Numbered from the stretch's first letter, positions 10,728 to 22,050 are shown. The stretch: 64,000 nt of DNA from Macrosoma leucophasiata (GCA_036365455.1 JAWQUS010000017.1:5084001-5148000); one strand, 5' to 3'. Notes: generated from the letters alone by a model not told the origin. Translations and numbers: made by a program.

Positions 10728-11990
10728 GGTTGGGAAAAAGTCTTTTCGCATTACAGTATGTATGAACTTGTAATAAAATCTCTTTGGCTGTAGTATTTGT
10801 ATCTGGCTGGTTTTGGTATCATTGAAAGTTAAAATTTTAAAGAACATAATTTCAAATTCAAATTAGGCAAATGTGTGATTTTCGTTTGTTTTTCGTACTG
10901 TCAAGATGAGTGAAAAAAAGAAGAAATTCGATACATTTAAAAATTTTATTACAATAAAGGTAAAAATACAACGCAAGCCGCGAAAAAAACTTGCAATGTT
11001 TATGGACCTAGTGCAGTGTCTGTGAGAGTAGCACAAATTTGGTTTAAGCGTTTTCAATCCGGAAATTTTGATGTCAAAGATGCACCTCGCTCTGGTCGCC
11101 CTATTACGGATAAAATGGATGCCATTTTTGAACACGTGGAGCAAGATCGACATATCAGTAGTTACGACGTAGCTGAAGAACTGAGAATTGATCACAAAAC
11201 AGTTTTGGCGCACTTGAAAAAAGCTGGGTACAAAAAAAAGCTCGATATTTGGGTACCTCACGAGCTCACTGAAAGAAACCTAATGAACCGTGTACTCATT
11301 TGTGATTCTTTATTACGACGTAATGAAACCGAATCATTTTTGAAGAACCTGATAACTGGTGATGAAAAATGGATCACGTACGACAAAAACGTGCGAAAAA
11401 GGTCGTGGTCAAAGGCCGGTCAGGCTTCACAGACTGTGGGGAAACCCGGGTTAACTCGCAATAAGGTGATGTTGTGTGTGTGGTGGGATTGGAAGAGCAT
11501 TATTCATTATGAGCTATTTCCACCAGGCAGGACTATCGATTCTGAACTCTATTGCGAACAACTGATGAGATTAAAGCAAGAAGTTGAGAGAAAGCGGCCG
11601 GAATTGATCAACAGAAGGGGTGTGGTGTTTCATCATGATAACGCTAGACCTCACACATCTATAGCCACTCAGCAAAAATTAAGAGAGTTTGGCTGGGAGG
11701 TGTTAATGCATCCGCCGTACAGTCCTGACTTTGCACCTTCAGATTTCCACCTGTTTCGGTCTCTTCAGAATTCTTTATGCAATGTTAGGTTAATATCACG
11801 AGAGGACTGCCAAATCCACTTGTCGCGGTATTTTGATGAGAAGTCCCAAAATTTTTATAGCAATGGTATCATGTCCCTACCTACAAGACGGCATAAGGTT
11901 ATCGAACAAAATGGTTTATACATACTTTAGTTAAATTTAAATAAACTGTATTAAAAAAGTTTTGATTTATCTTAAAAAATGCGAAGAAAC
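10728..11990 (+). mobile_element. mariner transposon, copy 2, 3' terminal repeat deleted
   Basis: The left terminus GGTTGGGAAAAAGTC follows a TA. The right end stops at GCGAAGAAAC, about 13 bp short of the complete terminal repeat seen in copy 1, and joins HLE sequence directly. A deletion crossing the junction removed the outer terminal repeat and adjoining host DNA, so the element cannot move even in trans. Confidence 0.85.
10906..11930 (+). pseudogene. mariner transposase, N-terminus broken
   Basis: A DD34D mariner transposase of about 341 codons with only two visible lesions, both at the very start. One base is lost after the third codon (ATG AGT GAA then five A where copy 1 has six bases), and a leucine TTA codon of the ancestor reads TAA at 10938-10940. 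Downstream the frame is open from 10941 to the stop at 11928-11930. It includes the helix-turn-helix region (WFKRFQSGNFDVKDAPRSGR), WVPHELTERN, ITGDEKWITYDKN (first D), VVFHHDNARPH (second D) and, 34 residues later, the D of APSDFHLF. A protein started at a later methionine would lack part of the DNA-binding domain. It is much less decayed than copy 1. Confidence 0.92.
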
Positions 11991-12136
11991 GGACTTTCAC
12001 TGGCAGATAGCTTATGTAATAAGGAGTAACTACTACTATACTAGCTGCTTTTATACTAGCTGCGCTCACGACTTTGTCCGGGTAGACATTGAACAATCAT
12101 ACATTCTCACGAGGGCGAAGTCGCGGGCATAACTAG

Positions 12137-12922
12137 TCTACAATAAAACATTATGGATCAAGTGTATACTCCTATATGCACGTAAAACTCTATCCCCCTT
12201 ATTCATAAAGTACGTTAGATACGTTTTAGCTATATAATGTCTTGTCTTTGTTAGTCGCATTGTCAAATGTGCAGGATAGAAAAAGACAAAGGAGATATTA
12301 GGAACACTTTAGCTAAAATACGTTATTGAATTTTATCTGAGTATAAAGACATGTGGTTATCATTATTTGTTTAATTCAACATTGTCCTGGTGAAAATTTA
12401 AAGTCCAATGTTCAATTTACCCTTAACATTTCTCAATGCATTCAACAGCTTAAATTTAGTGCATTTTACGACCACACAGCCCACGAATTTTGGGAATCCA
12501 ACCTAAATCCCTGAATTTAAAGCCTACGTTGTGGACTGGCGCAGGTGAAACGATAGAAATAATTTTCATTGTATACCTTCCACCGCTTCCCAAACTGTCA
12601 GGGTTTTTGTATTTCAATTAAATTGGATTTACGCTTTTAAAAGCAGGATACGAATAAAAATTAGGATGTAAAGACGAAACAGTTGAGAACCTTTTTCTCC
12701 AAAGTGAACCGATTTTCTTTTTCATTTGGTAGCTCTTGATGAGCTTTTTTTTATGCAATGGAAGTGGTAAATTCACTCACTATTTAAATTCTTTATTTAT
12801 ATTCCATTGTATTTCAAAGACTTATCCAACGAAAGAAAACTCTGTAGAATGCGCGAAAATAAATTACATCCCCACTTTTCATGTGTAGGGTAACAATATT
12901 TATTTAATGTTTTATTTTTTTA
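12137..12922. other. Nothing recognised
   Basis: AT-rich unique-looking DNA between the HLE and a SINE A copy. Confidence 0.4.
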
Positions 12923-13240
12923 ACTGCTTCAGTAGCCCTATGATAGGGGCACTACTACTACGCTAAGGTCCTTGGGGGTTTGATTCCTGGATCAGGCGAT
13001 ATCAGAGTTAACAGGCGATATCAGAGTTAACGGCTTAAAGTCGTTTGTCGCTGGTTCTATTGCATTTTTTAAAATTTTCTGGAATTTTCCCAGTACGAGT
13101 ACCTTGAAGTTTGACAATGTGCCCAGAGATATCAATAGGCTCGCCACCTGTTACTCGTACATAGGACAAAATGTAACCAGTGAATCGTGGGTGTTCGTAT
13201 ATATTCTTGATGCATATATTTGCCTCTGGGGGAGTCACAG
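12923..13240 (+). mobile_element. SINE A (tRNA-derived), old copy with internal duplication
   Basis: The tRNA-like head is present (CTTCAGTAGCCCTATGATAG, then a B box mutated to GGTTTGATTCC). The body contains an 18 bp tandem duplication (GGCGATATCAGAGTTAAC at about 12995-13012 and again at 13013-13030). The 3' end is replaced by the hairpin starting at 13240. Confidence 0.75.
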
Positions 13241-13284
13241 TTGCCTCTTCTCTTATTATTATAAATAATAAGAGAAGAGGCAAC
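13240..13284. repeat. Perfect 21 bp hairpin
   Basis: Arms 13240-13260 and 13264-13284 are perfect reverse complements with a 3-base loop (ATA). The left arm begins GTTGCCTCTTCTC. GCCTCTG-like sequence belongs to the SINE 3' end, so the hairpin probably arose by template switching there. Confidence 0.85.
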
Positions 13285-14299
13285 TAAAACTTTAAATATA
13301 GATATATATATATATATATTTGTGCTATGTTATTTTTTTTTTAATTAAGATACTTATATATATAAAAAACTAATTAATATGTACAATGAATAAATGAGTG
13401 AAATCATAATAATAAAAAAAAACGTAAAGCAAGGTTAAATTCCCATCAGAAAATTAACAACTATAATGATTATAAATTAATTAATATTTAGTACTTGTTA
13501 CCAAATAACTACTAATTGATCGAGCAGTGTTTCCCTCCCCAGTTTGAGTTCAAATTGCACATTTTGAGTTTTTTATGCGAATGTGATAACGATTAATGAA
13601 TAAAGAATCTTATTTTTGAGAAAATGAAGTACAATATCGTTTAAATGGAATATAAAACAAAAGGGACGCAATCGTTCAAGCCCCAGCTGTTTCAATGTTA
13701 AATTTTATTTGTGAGCATATTAGCGACATACTTCAACTTCAGAAATTCTTTTACGAGAACTCTATGTAAACTGCAGAGTCTAATAAAGTGTCTGCATTTA
13801 AATTTATATATTCCGAACCCGCTTGAAATTGCATCGAGATAGGTGAACTTTTTAGAATAAGTAAAAGATTTCATCATGTACACCCAACATCCGTTTTTAT
13901 GAGTTTACATCAAAATGTATTCAAACTGAAGACTCTATTGGGAATAATAATGTTTATTAAACAAATTTTATCGCTATATCTATAATATCCATAGAGCGTA
14001 GGATGTACTAGAGTTTCTTGTAGAATTATTCATACCTCGCTCCGAAATCGCAGCGGGAGGGTTAAAGATAAGCGACCAAATTGAACGTGTCGTGCAAACT
14101 GAATGTGTTATACAAATTTATGGTACCTTCCTTTTTTTAACTCGCTTTTATAATAAGCTTGGGGTATATCTATGTATATTTTCACCGGTTTCTAGAAGTC
14201 TGATTAATTTGAAACTTTGAAGAAATATGAAGGACCGATAAAAATGAAATATTTCGAAAAAATGTAATTAAAAAAGTCCATAACTAAAAAGTAAAAAAT
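13285..14299. other. AT-rich DNA with a short TA tract
   Basis: An (AT)n run lies at 13301-13318. Otherwise there is no recognisable element or gene; short reading frames are composition-driven. Confidence 0.4.
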
Positions 14300-14395
14300 A
14301 ATTTTATTTTTAAAGAAAAATTTGACTTCAGGCGAGACTCGAACTCGCGACCTACTGGGAATCTAGTCCAGCCGCTCTTCCAATTGAGTTAAAAA
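14300..14395 (-). repeat. tRNA-like fold-back repeat, fragment
   Basis: Contains TTTAAAGAAAAA, then the inverted tRNA-like unit (GACTTCAGGCGAGACTCGAA to CCAATTGAGTTA) and stops before the acceptor-stem partner. Degenerate relative of 51334-51410. Confidence 0.7.
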
Positions 14396-14784
14396 AACAC
14401 ACTTTTAAAACTAAATGAACTAAAATATATAAATAAAACAGTAGTAATCAATTGAAAAAATCATATTATTGTACACAAAGCGTGGGGGTTTGATTTGATT
14501 GTTATAATTAATTTATATTGTGTCTGTAGTTCCTCAAGCCCTGCACGTTTTTATATATTTTTAGTTTTTTTTTTTCAAACTATAATTTTGTTACGGAAAT
14601 TTTGAGATCAAATAACTGATGAGCTGGCGACATTCTGTAAAGTTTACCTAAAGCGCAAGAAATTGATAAAAAAACATTTCTTTTAGTCTATATTGAAATA
14701 CAAACTTGTTAATGTTTGTAAAAACAACGTTATTGTGTGATTTTTTTAAGGTAAGTCTTTGTTTTCTTAATAATCATATAGGAA

Positions 14785-14971
14785 CTAGATGTTGCCCGCG
14801 GCTTCGGCCGCATGGATGTCGTTTTATAAATATTTTTTTTCCTGAATTTTCTGCTATAAACCTTACGGAGCCTGAGACGTTTCCAACGAATGCAAAACCG
14901 TGGAAATCGGTTGGTGCGTTCTGGAGTTATAGCGTCAGGAAGGAAAACCCGACTTATTTTTATAATATAGA
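14785..14971 (-). mobile_element. Short Helitron-like element with both ends
   Basis: On the minus strand it begins TCTATATTATAAAAATAAG after a host A and ends GCGGGCAACATCTAG before a host T, the full Helitron boundary pattern. At 187 bp it is non-autonomous. A GCGGCCGAAGCCGCGGGC motif near the 3' end forms the expected hairpin. Confidence 0.75.
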
Positions 14972-15004
14972 TTAAAACTTACTGAATAGAGCGTGACTTT
15001 CCAC

Positions 15005-15350
15005 AACACTGCAGGCAGTCAAATAAATGCATGCAAACACACATTTACCAGTTACGTTTAACAGGCCTTTTTAACTTAAGTATAATTCAACAGGCACATT
15101 ATCAAACTGTTGGGTTTCAATATAATCCAGAAAATAAAAAATTGGTATCGACCACTACGGGTGTTGAGGTGGATCAACACTAAGGTGTTTTGGTTAGATG
15201 GAAATGTATAACTCCGTAGTAAGTAACACAGAGACAAAACAACTCGGATTCCAGAGGTTGCAATATCTGCATTTTGACCTCTGGTTTTGTATCTATTGGC
15301 TGCAGTTTTCTCTTATCGTCCATATTCTTTGTTTACATAAAAAAGTCTAA
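15005..15350. repeat. Decayed SINE A and repeat B remnants
   Basis: 15005-15160 matches SINE A in reverse with many changes (ATGCATGCAAACACACA, GGCACATTATCAAAC). 15165-15350 matches repeat B (CTGCATTTTGACCTCTGG) down to an A-rich end. Among the oldest copies in the window. Confidence 0.5.
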
Positions 15351-15664
15351 ACGATATAAATAGTACTTAATTTGAACAAAAACAATCTTCCTTGAAACGA
15401 ATGGTTTTTAATGTAATGTTATCCAATAAATGTATCAATTGTTGGTACATTATATTGCTTGCTCATAATTGCACATGAATATAGCATCACAAAGCAATTA
15501 AACAGTACATTAACTAGTAAAATTCTGTGATCTCACAAACCAATAATAAATCACATGCATCCAAAACAAAACAAAGGTACTTGTATTGTGAACAATCTCG
15601 TGAATTTCAAATTAACGTGGACTTTCATATTTCAACATGCCCATAAATGTACTGCATATGTACA

Positions 15665-15960
15665 CATTAACGTATGTATCTTCACGCCAGATCCCTAACG
15701 GGGTAGGCAGAGAGTGTAGAGCGCCAGATATCCCGGTTCTGACAAACCTCTCGTGCCTCGTCTACCTTCATCACTCTCTTCATACATGCACGCCGATTCC
15801 TAAGACTTTTGACCCACCATCAGACAGAACTCGACCTATTTGGTCATGGTAGGTCAGTCTTGGTCTTCCTGGGCCTCTGCAACCTTCCACATTCGCATTG
15901 TATATCTGTTTAGTCATTCGCTCATTCGACATTCTTTCTATGCCCGAACCATCGGAGCAC
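15665..15960 (-). pseudogene. LINE reverse-transcriptase C-terminus and 3' end, copy 1
   Basis: The minus strand encodes RMSNERMTKQIYNANV then GCRGPGRPRLTYHDQIGRVL, a C-terminal region common to a lepidopteran LINE family, ending in GGCGTGAAGATACATACG-like sequence with a short TATG-rich tail at the left. A frameshift after SDGG breaks the frame. 5'-truncated at about 15960. Its 3' end resembles that of SINE A. Homologous to 45312-45708. Confidence 0.75.
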
Positions 15961-16164
15961 CGCACCGCATTAACGTAGTAAATAATTAAATTTGTTAAGT
16001 TCGATAACTTTAAAATTATACTATATCCAAGTACTAACGAAATCATAGTATTGTACACCTATGACTAGAACATGCCGCTAGTTCGTAGCACTATGCCACG
16101 CATCCGTAGCGCCATGATACGCAGTGCAAACAATACTCCTTTTTGCCTTCCCTACTATTTTTTT

Positions 16165-16395
16165 ATGTTACGAAGGTGGCAAGCAAGCATGCAGTTCACA
16201 TTGATGTTAAGTGATGACTGCAGCCTATAGACACTTACACAAAGACCAAAAGTCAAAATGCAGATGCGTTGCCACTCCTGAGGCTTAAGGTGCCTCTGTG
16301 GCAGAAATAACAAAGCCGCACCTGACTAGAACACGATAATGCTGAACTAGTGTTCAGATAGTAGTCCATTTAGCGTTAAGTATATTAGGTAATGC
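16165..16395 (-). repeat. Repeat B, nearly complete
   Basis: Inverted copy from GCAAGCATGCAGTTCACATT through GAGGCTTAAGGTGCCTCTG to the TTAGCGTTAAGTATATTAGG region. The first 60 bp of the family are missing. Confidence 0.65.
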
Positions 16396-16516
16396 GGTGA
16401 CTTCGGTTGACTGAGTACACTCAGAAGAATTTCTCCCACTTTATGCGGTGGGTTCTTCAGATGCCTACGTTTCAACCATATATCTAATATGCCCGACATA
16501 TCTTGAGTTATTATTC

Positions 16517-16977
16517 GTTATCATCATTGCAGCTAAAAGACGCTTACTGCTGGACAAAAGCCTTCTCCAAAGATTGCCACAACGAACGGTAATGGGCCGC
16601 CCTCATCCAGCGATTGTCCGCAACTTCCATCAGGTTATCGGTCCACCTCGTGGGGGGCCTGCCTACGCTTCTTTTTCCGGTACACAGTCGCCACTTGAGA
16701 ACTCTTCTGCCCCAAAGGCCGTCAGTTCTTCGAGCCATGTGCCCCGCTTACTGCCACTTATGTTTCACTATTCGGTGGGCTATGTCGGTTACTTTGGTTC
16801 ACATGCGGATTTCCTCATTTCTGATTCGATCTCGCAGAGAAACTCCGAGAATAGCCCTCTCCATTGCTCTATGCGTGACCTTGAGCCTTCTTAAGGGGTC
16901 CATGGTGAGAGGTGAGTGTCCACGTTTCGTTACCGTATGTCATCACTGGCAACATCCACTTGGGGTTTTTGGCTGGG
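16517..16977 (-). pseudogene. RTE-type LINE C-terminus and 3' end, frameshifted
   Basis: The minus strand reads VMTYGNETWTLT-like, RNEEIR, MARRTDGLWGRRVLKWRL then GRPPTRWTDNLMEVADN, broken by several frameshifts, and ends with the RTE tail (CCAGCAGTAAGCGTCTTTTAGCTGCAATGATGAT region, 16518-16552 reversed). Homologous to 62762-63288 but older. Confidence 0.8.
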
Positions 16978-17333
16978 AACCTTGAAAGATGCGTGTGGTG
17001 CTCTTATTTTATTTCATTTTCTTGGTGTATTTTTGAGTTATATTAAATAAAGTTGGTGGCATTTTGTTTGATATAGGCTTATTACAGTGCCCGTGTATAG
17101 TTAAATAGAATAACAGTGCGAAAACACGGCTTTTCAGTTTCCCTCCAAAACTTCATTTTAAATGTTTTGGTAAAGTAGCCATCGCTTTACTCGAATTTCG
17201 GACTGCGACTCTGACTGACTGACTTATAATTGACCGACTGACTCATACTTTAACGCTGATTGTGAATACAAAATATAATTTTACTTGACACTGGCAATAT
17301 GCGTAATAGCGATGCCATAATATTAAAAAAAAA
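16965..17333 (+). repeat. R3 repeat, copy 2, with upstream block
   Basis: 16965-17030 matches the reverse complement of 1400-1465. From 17030 the R3 unit follows: GAGTTATATTAAATAAAGTT, GGTGGCATTTTGTTTGATAT and a poly-A run at 17323-17333. The GAGTTATATTAAATAAAG junction here is the intact version of the site into which the Helitron at 48646 inserted. Confidence 0.65.
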
Positions 17334-18499
17334 AACACCCACTTGTCAAAGACCTTCTTCAGCCACTGCGGGGTTATTATTATGTTTGCAGAAATTAAAC
17401 AGATTTTTCCCAAAAGGTTTGAATATAATGCTGTAAATTTGGAAGTCGGTTGCTTTGTTCATGAAACTGTAAAATCATTTATCAAATTTCCACATCATCG
17501 CGCCGCATAAATCAAAAGATCCGTTTTCAATGTTGGAGGCGTTTTGTGGAAATTAGTCTAAACAATGTTTTGTTTTGTTTAGGTGAAAAGTTGAATTATA
17601 ATTAAGTGAGAAAATAATCACTAGGTAGCTTTATTTACTGCTTTATTTATAGACTGAGGCGTTGCTGGTCGAGACTTATTATTTCTGTAATGTGAATGTA
17701 ATTGTACCAGTTTATTTAATGAAAGTTGAAATAAGCATACAGTTTACATCACGGAATAGATAAATTAAGATGGAATGGTAATTTGGGCGTGGCAAGCGCG
17801 CTACAACTATGCGTGAACACACACATTTCGGCAGAACCATTCGTTCGCCGCTCGTAGTGTCGTGTAGACTGCTTCGAACGACGCATCTCTTGGAAAAATA
17901 CCATGCAGTGCCAATTATAACATGTAATATGAAATGTCAGACCTCAAGTATAAAGCGAGGAGGTATATCTTTTGATCGGTAAGTCACAAATAACATTTAT
18001 TGTTAAAATACTTGTAAGGAACATGTAAATATACAAAGGAATATGAATATTCGAACTTAAACTGCATTATTTAAACGTTACTGCTAGCGAATACATTGCT
18101 CGTTAAGCAGTCGCGCAATTAACGCTATTACTGTCTCCGCTGGCAATGTTCAGCATGTAATGCATTCGCTACACTTCGACTAGTTTATTGGTGAGTATAT
18201 TGTTGAGTGCGTGCGAGTGTTTATTGTCTACGGGCGTTACATCTTAGTATGCAAACTTACGCAAGCAAACGAATAGCTGCCCTGAGATTAATGTGTGGGA
18301 CAATGTCGAGATGGTGTTACATTTGTGTAAGAAATTGCATGGTGGGAGAAAAGCGGCGACACTGGTTCTAATACTAAATTGAAGCAAAGGTCTTTCCATT
18401 CTTATTTATCTATTCCGTGGTTTACATTGATGGGAAGTAAATACTGTAGTCTATAAACACATTTACAAAAACCAAAGATGTCGCTTCTGCCACCTGCCA
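17334..18499. other. Nothing recognised
   Basis: Mostly unique-looking AT-rich DNA. A short inverted repeat B remnant (18418-18480, TTTACATTGATGGGAAGTAA) lies near the right end. No coding signal. Confidence 0.4.
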
Positions 18500-18650
18500 C
18501 CATAAGGCAATGCATTACATGTGAAGGAAAGATTTGACCACTCGGGTGTGGACTTCGGTAGCTCAGTTGGAAGAGCGGCTGGAATAGATTCCCAGCGCCC
18601 GCGAGTTCAATTTTCGCCTGAAGTCAATTATATGTATCTATATATTAATT
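18500..18650 (+). repeat. tRNA-like element, copy with best-paired stems
   Basis: 18551-18626 folds as a tRNA: acceptor GACTTCG with TGAAGTC, D arm GCTCAGTTGGAAGAGC, an anticodon-arm GCTGG/CCAGC pairing with an enlarged loop, then a T arm GCGAGTTCAATTTTCGC. It is preceded by CAATGCATTACATGTGAAGG, part of the longer repeat also seen at 54855-54893. Confidence 0.75.
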
Positions 18651-18974
18651 TTTAAAAAAAATTAAACATTTTAATGTAAACGTCGCCACTACTAATTCAT
18701 GTACTTTCAGGTCGCGGAAGTGGTCGGCCGGTACTAAATGAACATTATAGGATGGCCGATATTATATTCTGCAAATAAAGTTGCGCTAACTTTATTCGGA
18801 CTGGGGTCAGGGGACTCCTAAAAGGGAGTCTGACCGTCATGTTCGGTTGACTAAGTACACTAAGAAGAATACTGTAAAGCTGAAAAACTGGCTGAACCTT
18901 TAAGATAGTGTAGATTATTGTTAATACTCAGGAATCGCTGAATCGCTAATTGGTAGAAGAGTCCCCGTAGGAGC

Positions 18975-19212
18975 CCGTGTCTGAAGGTACACCGCATTAC
19001 CCAATCAATCTTGCCAAATGGTGGTGTCCAGCACTATCGTGTTCCAGTTTCATAGTAATGTTCCTTTCATGGCTCCGTAACAACTATCACAAAGGCAAAA
19101 CTTGTCTAACTTGACCTAAGTTTTTTTCAGGGTAGGAAACGGTTCTGCATTTTGACCTCCGGTTTCTGTTTAGATGCCCATAGTAGATATTCTTAAAATC
19201 AGCGTGAAATGA
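18975..19212 (+). repeat. Decayed repeat B
   Basis: Recognised from ACCGCATTACCCAATCAATC, CAGCACTATCGTGTTCCAG and CTGCATTTTGACCTCCGG. It abuts the Helitron start at 19213, which probably inserted into it. Confidence 0.55.
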
Positions 19213-20701
19213 TCTATACTTATAATAAATCTGTAGAAGTGTAAATTCTGTACATTGAAAACCAGGGGATGTTACTAGATCGATACCGAACACAAATATG
19301 TGATTAGAAAATTTTTTGTCTGTCTGTCTGTCTGTTTGTTCAAGCATCACACAAAACCTACCGGTCCGATTACAATGAAACTTGGTATGATTATACTTTA
19401 ACCTTTGGCGTACAACACTGGGTACTTTTTATCCCGGAAAAATGTCTGTTTGTCTGTGTGTTTGTGCACACTAATATCAGACACGGCTTATTCGATTTGC
19501 GGTTTTCACTAATATATTGTGGTAAGTTTCACTTAACATTTAGTGTTTCATGTCAATCGGTTCAGAAATAAAAAAGTTACGACAGTTTAAAGAACCATAT
19601 CGAATATTTTTAAACTATTCTGTATCTATCTTCTATCTTTTTTAGGATACGGAACGTATCTAAAAGGTGAAAACGAACCCTATTACTAATCCTCCGCTGT
19701 CTGTCTGTCTGTCCGTCTATCCGTCTGTCTGTCACCAAGCTGTATCTCATAAACAGCGATAGCTAGAAAACAAAAATTTTCACAAATCATATATTTCTGT
19801 TACCGCTATAACGACAAAATTAAATCCAATAAACGTGTTTTTTTTTTCGTATAATTTTTACTCGACATTAATAACGGTAGCAAATAGAGGCTTAAAATGT
19901 TCATAGAATTATGAGGTCTTATGTTGTATGTTACCTTATAACAAACGTAATTTTTATGCCATTTTTTGTTGGTGGCGTAGGTATTGTAGGTGACTCTGGT
20001 GGTGTTGTTGGTGGCGTTGGTGGTGCTGGCGGTAGTTTTTAGTGGCGATGGAGGTATTGGTGGCGTTGGTGACGTTCGTGGTGTTGTTGGTAGTTTTGGT
20101 GCCATTGGTGTCATTGGTGGCGTAGGTGTTTGGTAGTGGCGGTGACGGCATTGGTGGCGATTGTAGTGGTAGCGGTGGTGGGGGTGGTAGTGGTGACAGT
20201 GGTGGTGGTGATGGTGGTAACGATGGTGATGGTGGTGTTGGTTTTATTAGTGGATAAAAATGCACAACGTTAATATCCTATTTTTCTCTCCTGCCGGCTC
20301 TTACGGAGTGCCTGTATTATTCATAGATCTGTCTCTTATCTTTCATTCTCTGTTTAAGAACTAATTGACTGAAACTTTACAAAACTTTATAATACATTTC
20401 TATAAAAAAATAATATGCATAGAAGTTTAAAATGGCTTTTTCGAAAGTACGGTTCAGCATAGGATGGATGCGGGTTTAAACACATAATGGGCAATTTTTC
20501 GCAATCCTAGCAGCCTGTGTGCTTTTATCCCCGATGGCCATACGTCTAATATCGTGTACAGAGAAGCATTACTGCAAAGCAGATTTTTTTAGCTACTTAA
20601 AAATGTTTATGATCCAAAATTAACCAAAATGTATATCCAAAAGCGCTGCCCAAAGTCCCACAGCCACTATTCCACGCAAACAAAGTTGCGGGCACAGCTA
20701 G
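19213..20701 (+). mobile_element. Helitron-like element, copy 1, both ends present
   Basis: Begins TCTATACTTATAATAAA after a host A and ends TTGCGGGCACAGCTAG before a host T, both hallmark boundaries. 1489 bp, no Rep/helicase frame, so non-autonomous. Internal landmarks shared with 48646-50436: ATCGATACCGAACACAAATA, two GTCTGTCTG tracts, CCTCCGCTGTCTGTCTG and CAAAAGCGCTGCCCAA. Unlike the other copy it has a short normal 3' hairpin and instead contains a GGT-rich tract (19965-20245). Confidence 0.85.
19965..20245 (+). repeat. GGT-rich simple repeat within Helitron
   Basis: About 280 bp of imperfect GGT/GGC/GAT triplets with strong G+T strand bias (GGTGGCGTTGGTGGTGCTGG near 20010). Triplet periodicity opens frames on the minus strand rich in Pro/Ser/Thr/Asn (19806-20114 and 19954-20265), which I regard as by-products. 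Absent at the corresponding place of the copy at 48646. Confidence 0.85.
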
Positions 20702-21439
20702 TATATAATAAAAATAATAAAAATTGAAAACAACCAGTATAAAAATGTCAAATTAAATGCCACATAATTATTTTATCTTGTATTGCAAACAAATCCCTTA
20801 TCTCAATATCAGACACGTTGCGCGTATTTGCATAATATGTTGAATGCTAACATTTTCGTTTATAAAATGAACATTGATAACACTCGCCCACGCTCGACGA
20901 ATTATTTTAAATGTATCTTGTCCAAAATTTGCATATAAAACGAACAGAGAGATCGTCTGTGTGATAAGTCATGACAATTAAAACGGTACAGAATGGTTCC
21001 TCGTCCATCATGTCACTCATAATTTGCACGCGGGCCTACATCTGCTCCTCTGCATAAAGTGGATTTGTGGCAACAATCGTGCCCCTACCTATGGTTTGCC
21101 TTTTGACGATAATGTCGAGAAAATGGCAAATGAAAATGCAGTTTACTTCGCAGTGGGTGAATATTTTTAGTTCCTGGATCTCTAATCTCTAGTGCATTTA
21201 GATGATATCGGAAATCACATTACCTAACCGGAACACTTCCGAAGGGAGGCGTAGAGTGATGACAAGTGGGTCGGAAAAAGATTATATATTTAATTTTCAC
21301 AATTAAATATATCATGACACGTTATAATGTTTAATTTCCGGACTTCGAATTAATTATCTGCCACGTCTATTGACGAAGGAGTACATTGTATGAGGTTAGA
21401 AACGTGGCTCTTCATAAGATCTGGCAACTTTTTGTCAGC
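20702..21439. other. Nothing recognised
   Basis: Moderately AT-rich DNA with no identified repeat or gene. Confidence 0.4.
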
Positions 21440-21585
21440 ACGAGCCATATCTTCATATACCGTTTGATCAAAATGGTCGACAAACGTCAAATAGGTACGA
21501 TGCAAAACGGATAACGCTCTACAGACCCGAAATAAGCCGAAGTTTTCTTCCTAGGCTCGATGTGCAATATTTATGTTGAGCACTG
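21440..21585 (-). mobile_element. Small TIR element (Tc1-like termini), truncated copy
   Basis: Right terminus TTGAGCACTG followed by TA (21586-21587). The body (CAAAATGGTCGACAAACGTC, GATAACGCTCTAC) matches the complete element at 52316-52557. The other terminus is missing. Confidence 0.65.
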
Positions 21586-21769
21586 TAATTTCATTTTACG
21601 AGGTTACTCGAGGTTCGCGATTGGCACAGGAGCATTTTATAGTTTTATTTCTAACCGTGTATTACTCAGAGGAACTCAAACGTGTGACGACATATTTGAT
21701 TCGCGGCAATGACAAGGGACGCGAGGCACATTATTGAATCAGACATCTCTCACCCACAATAGACGAGTT

Positions 21770-22050
21770 ACACCCCTCTAATTTATAGTGCACAAATGTA
21801 TGCGCAAATACAGGTGCACTCTCTATTCCCTCACTCTCATAACCCAGTGGGACGGCAACCCAATACGATCACAAAGAGATCGGGTAAAGAACCGTCGGCT
21901 TAATATGTTCTCCCAGACTACAGACTACTACTTGGAATTTCGTCACAAGAAAAACCAATAACACTTTGCCCAATCCGAGGATCGAACCTGAGGCCTTTAG
22001 ATCAATATCGTGTTTGCGATCACTGGTCTAATGAGGCAGACAAGTGCTAT
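21770..22050 (-). mobile_element. tRNA-derived SINE of a second family (SINE C)
   Basis: On the minus strand a tRNA-like head carries an A-box-like TTAGACCAGTGATCGC and a perfect B box GGTTCGATCC (about 21983-21992). The body includes AGTCTGGGAGAACATATTA, then a GTCCCACTGGGTTATGAGAG and a GCACCTGTATTTGCGCATAC segment. It resembles a SINE widespread in moths. Unrelated to SINE A in the body. Confidence 0.7.

Larger units (their letters stand above)
10648..12136 (+). mobile_element. Helitron-like element interrupted by mariner
   Basis: HLE 5' end (AAAATTGGAGTGTCTGTTTG, about 10661-10680) up to 10727, and HLE 3' part 11991-12136 ending GGGCATAACTAG|T. Between them lies mariner copy 2. Compared with 53996-54332, about 110 bp of HLE (the GTCTGTCTG tract and neighbours) is missing at the right mariner junction. 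Confidence 0.75.

Noticed and set aside
19806..20265. Pro/Ser/Thr-rich minus-strand frames
   Set aside because: By-product of the GGT-triplet repeat inside the Helitron.
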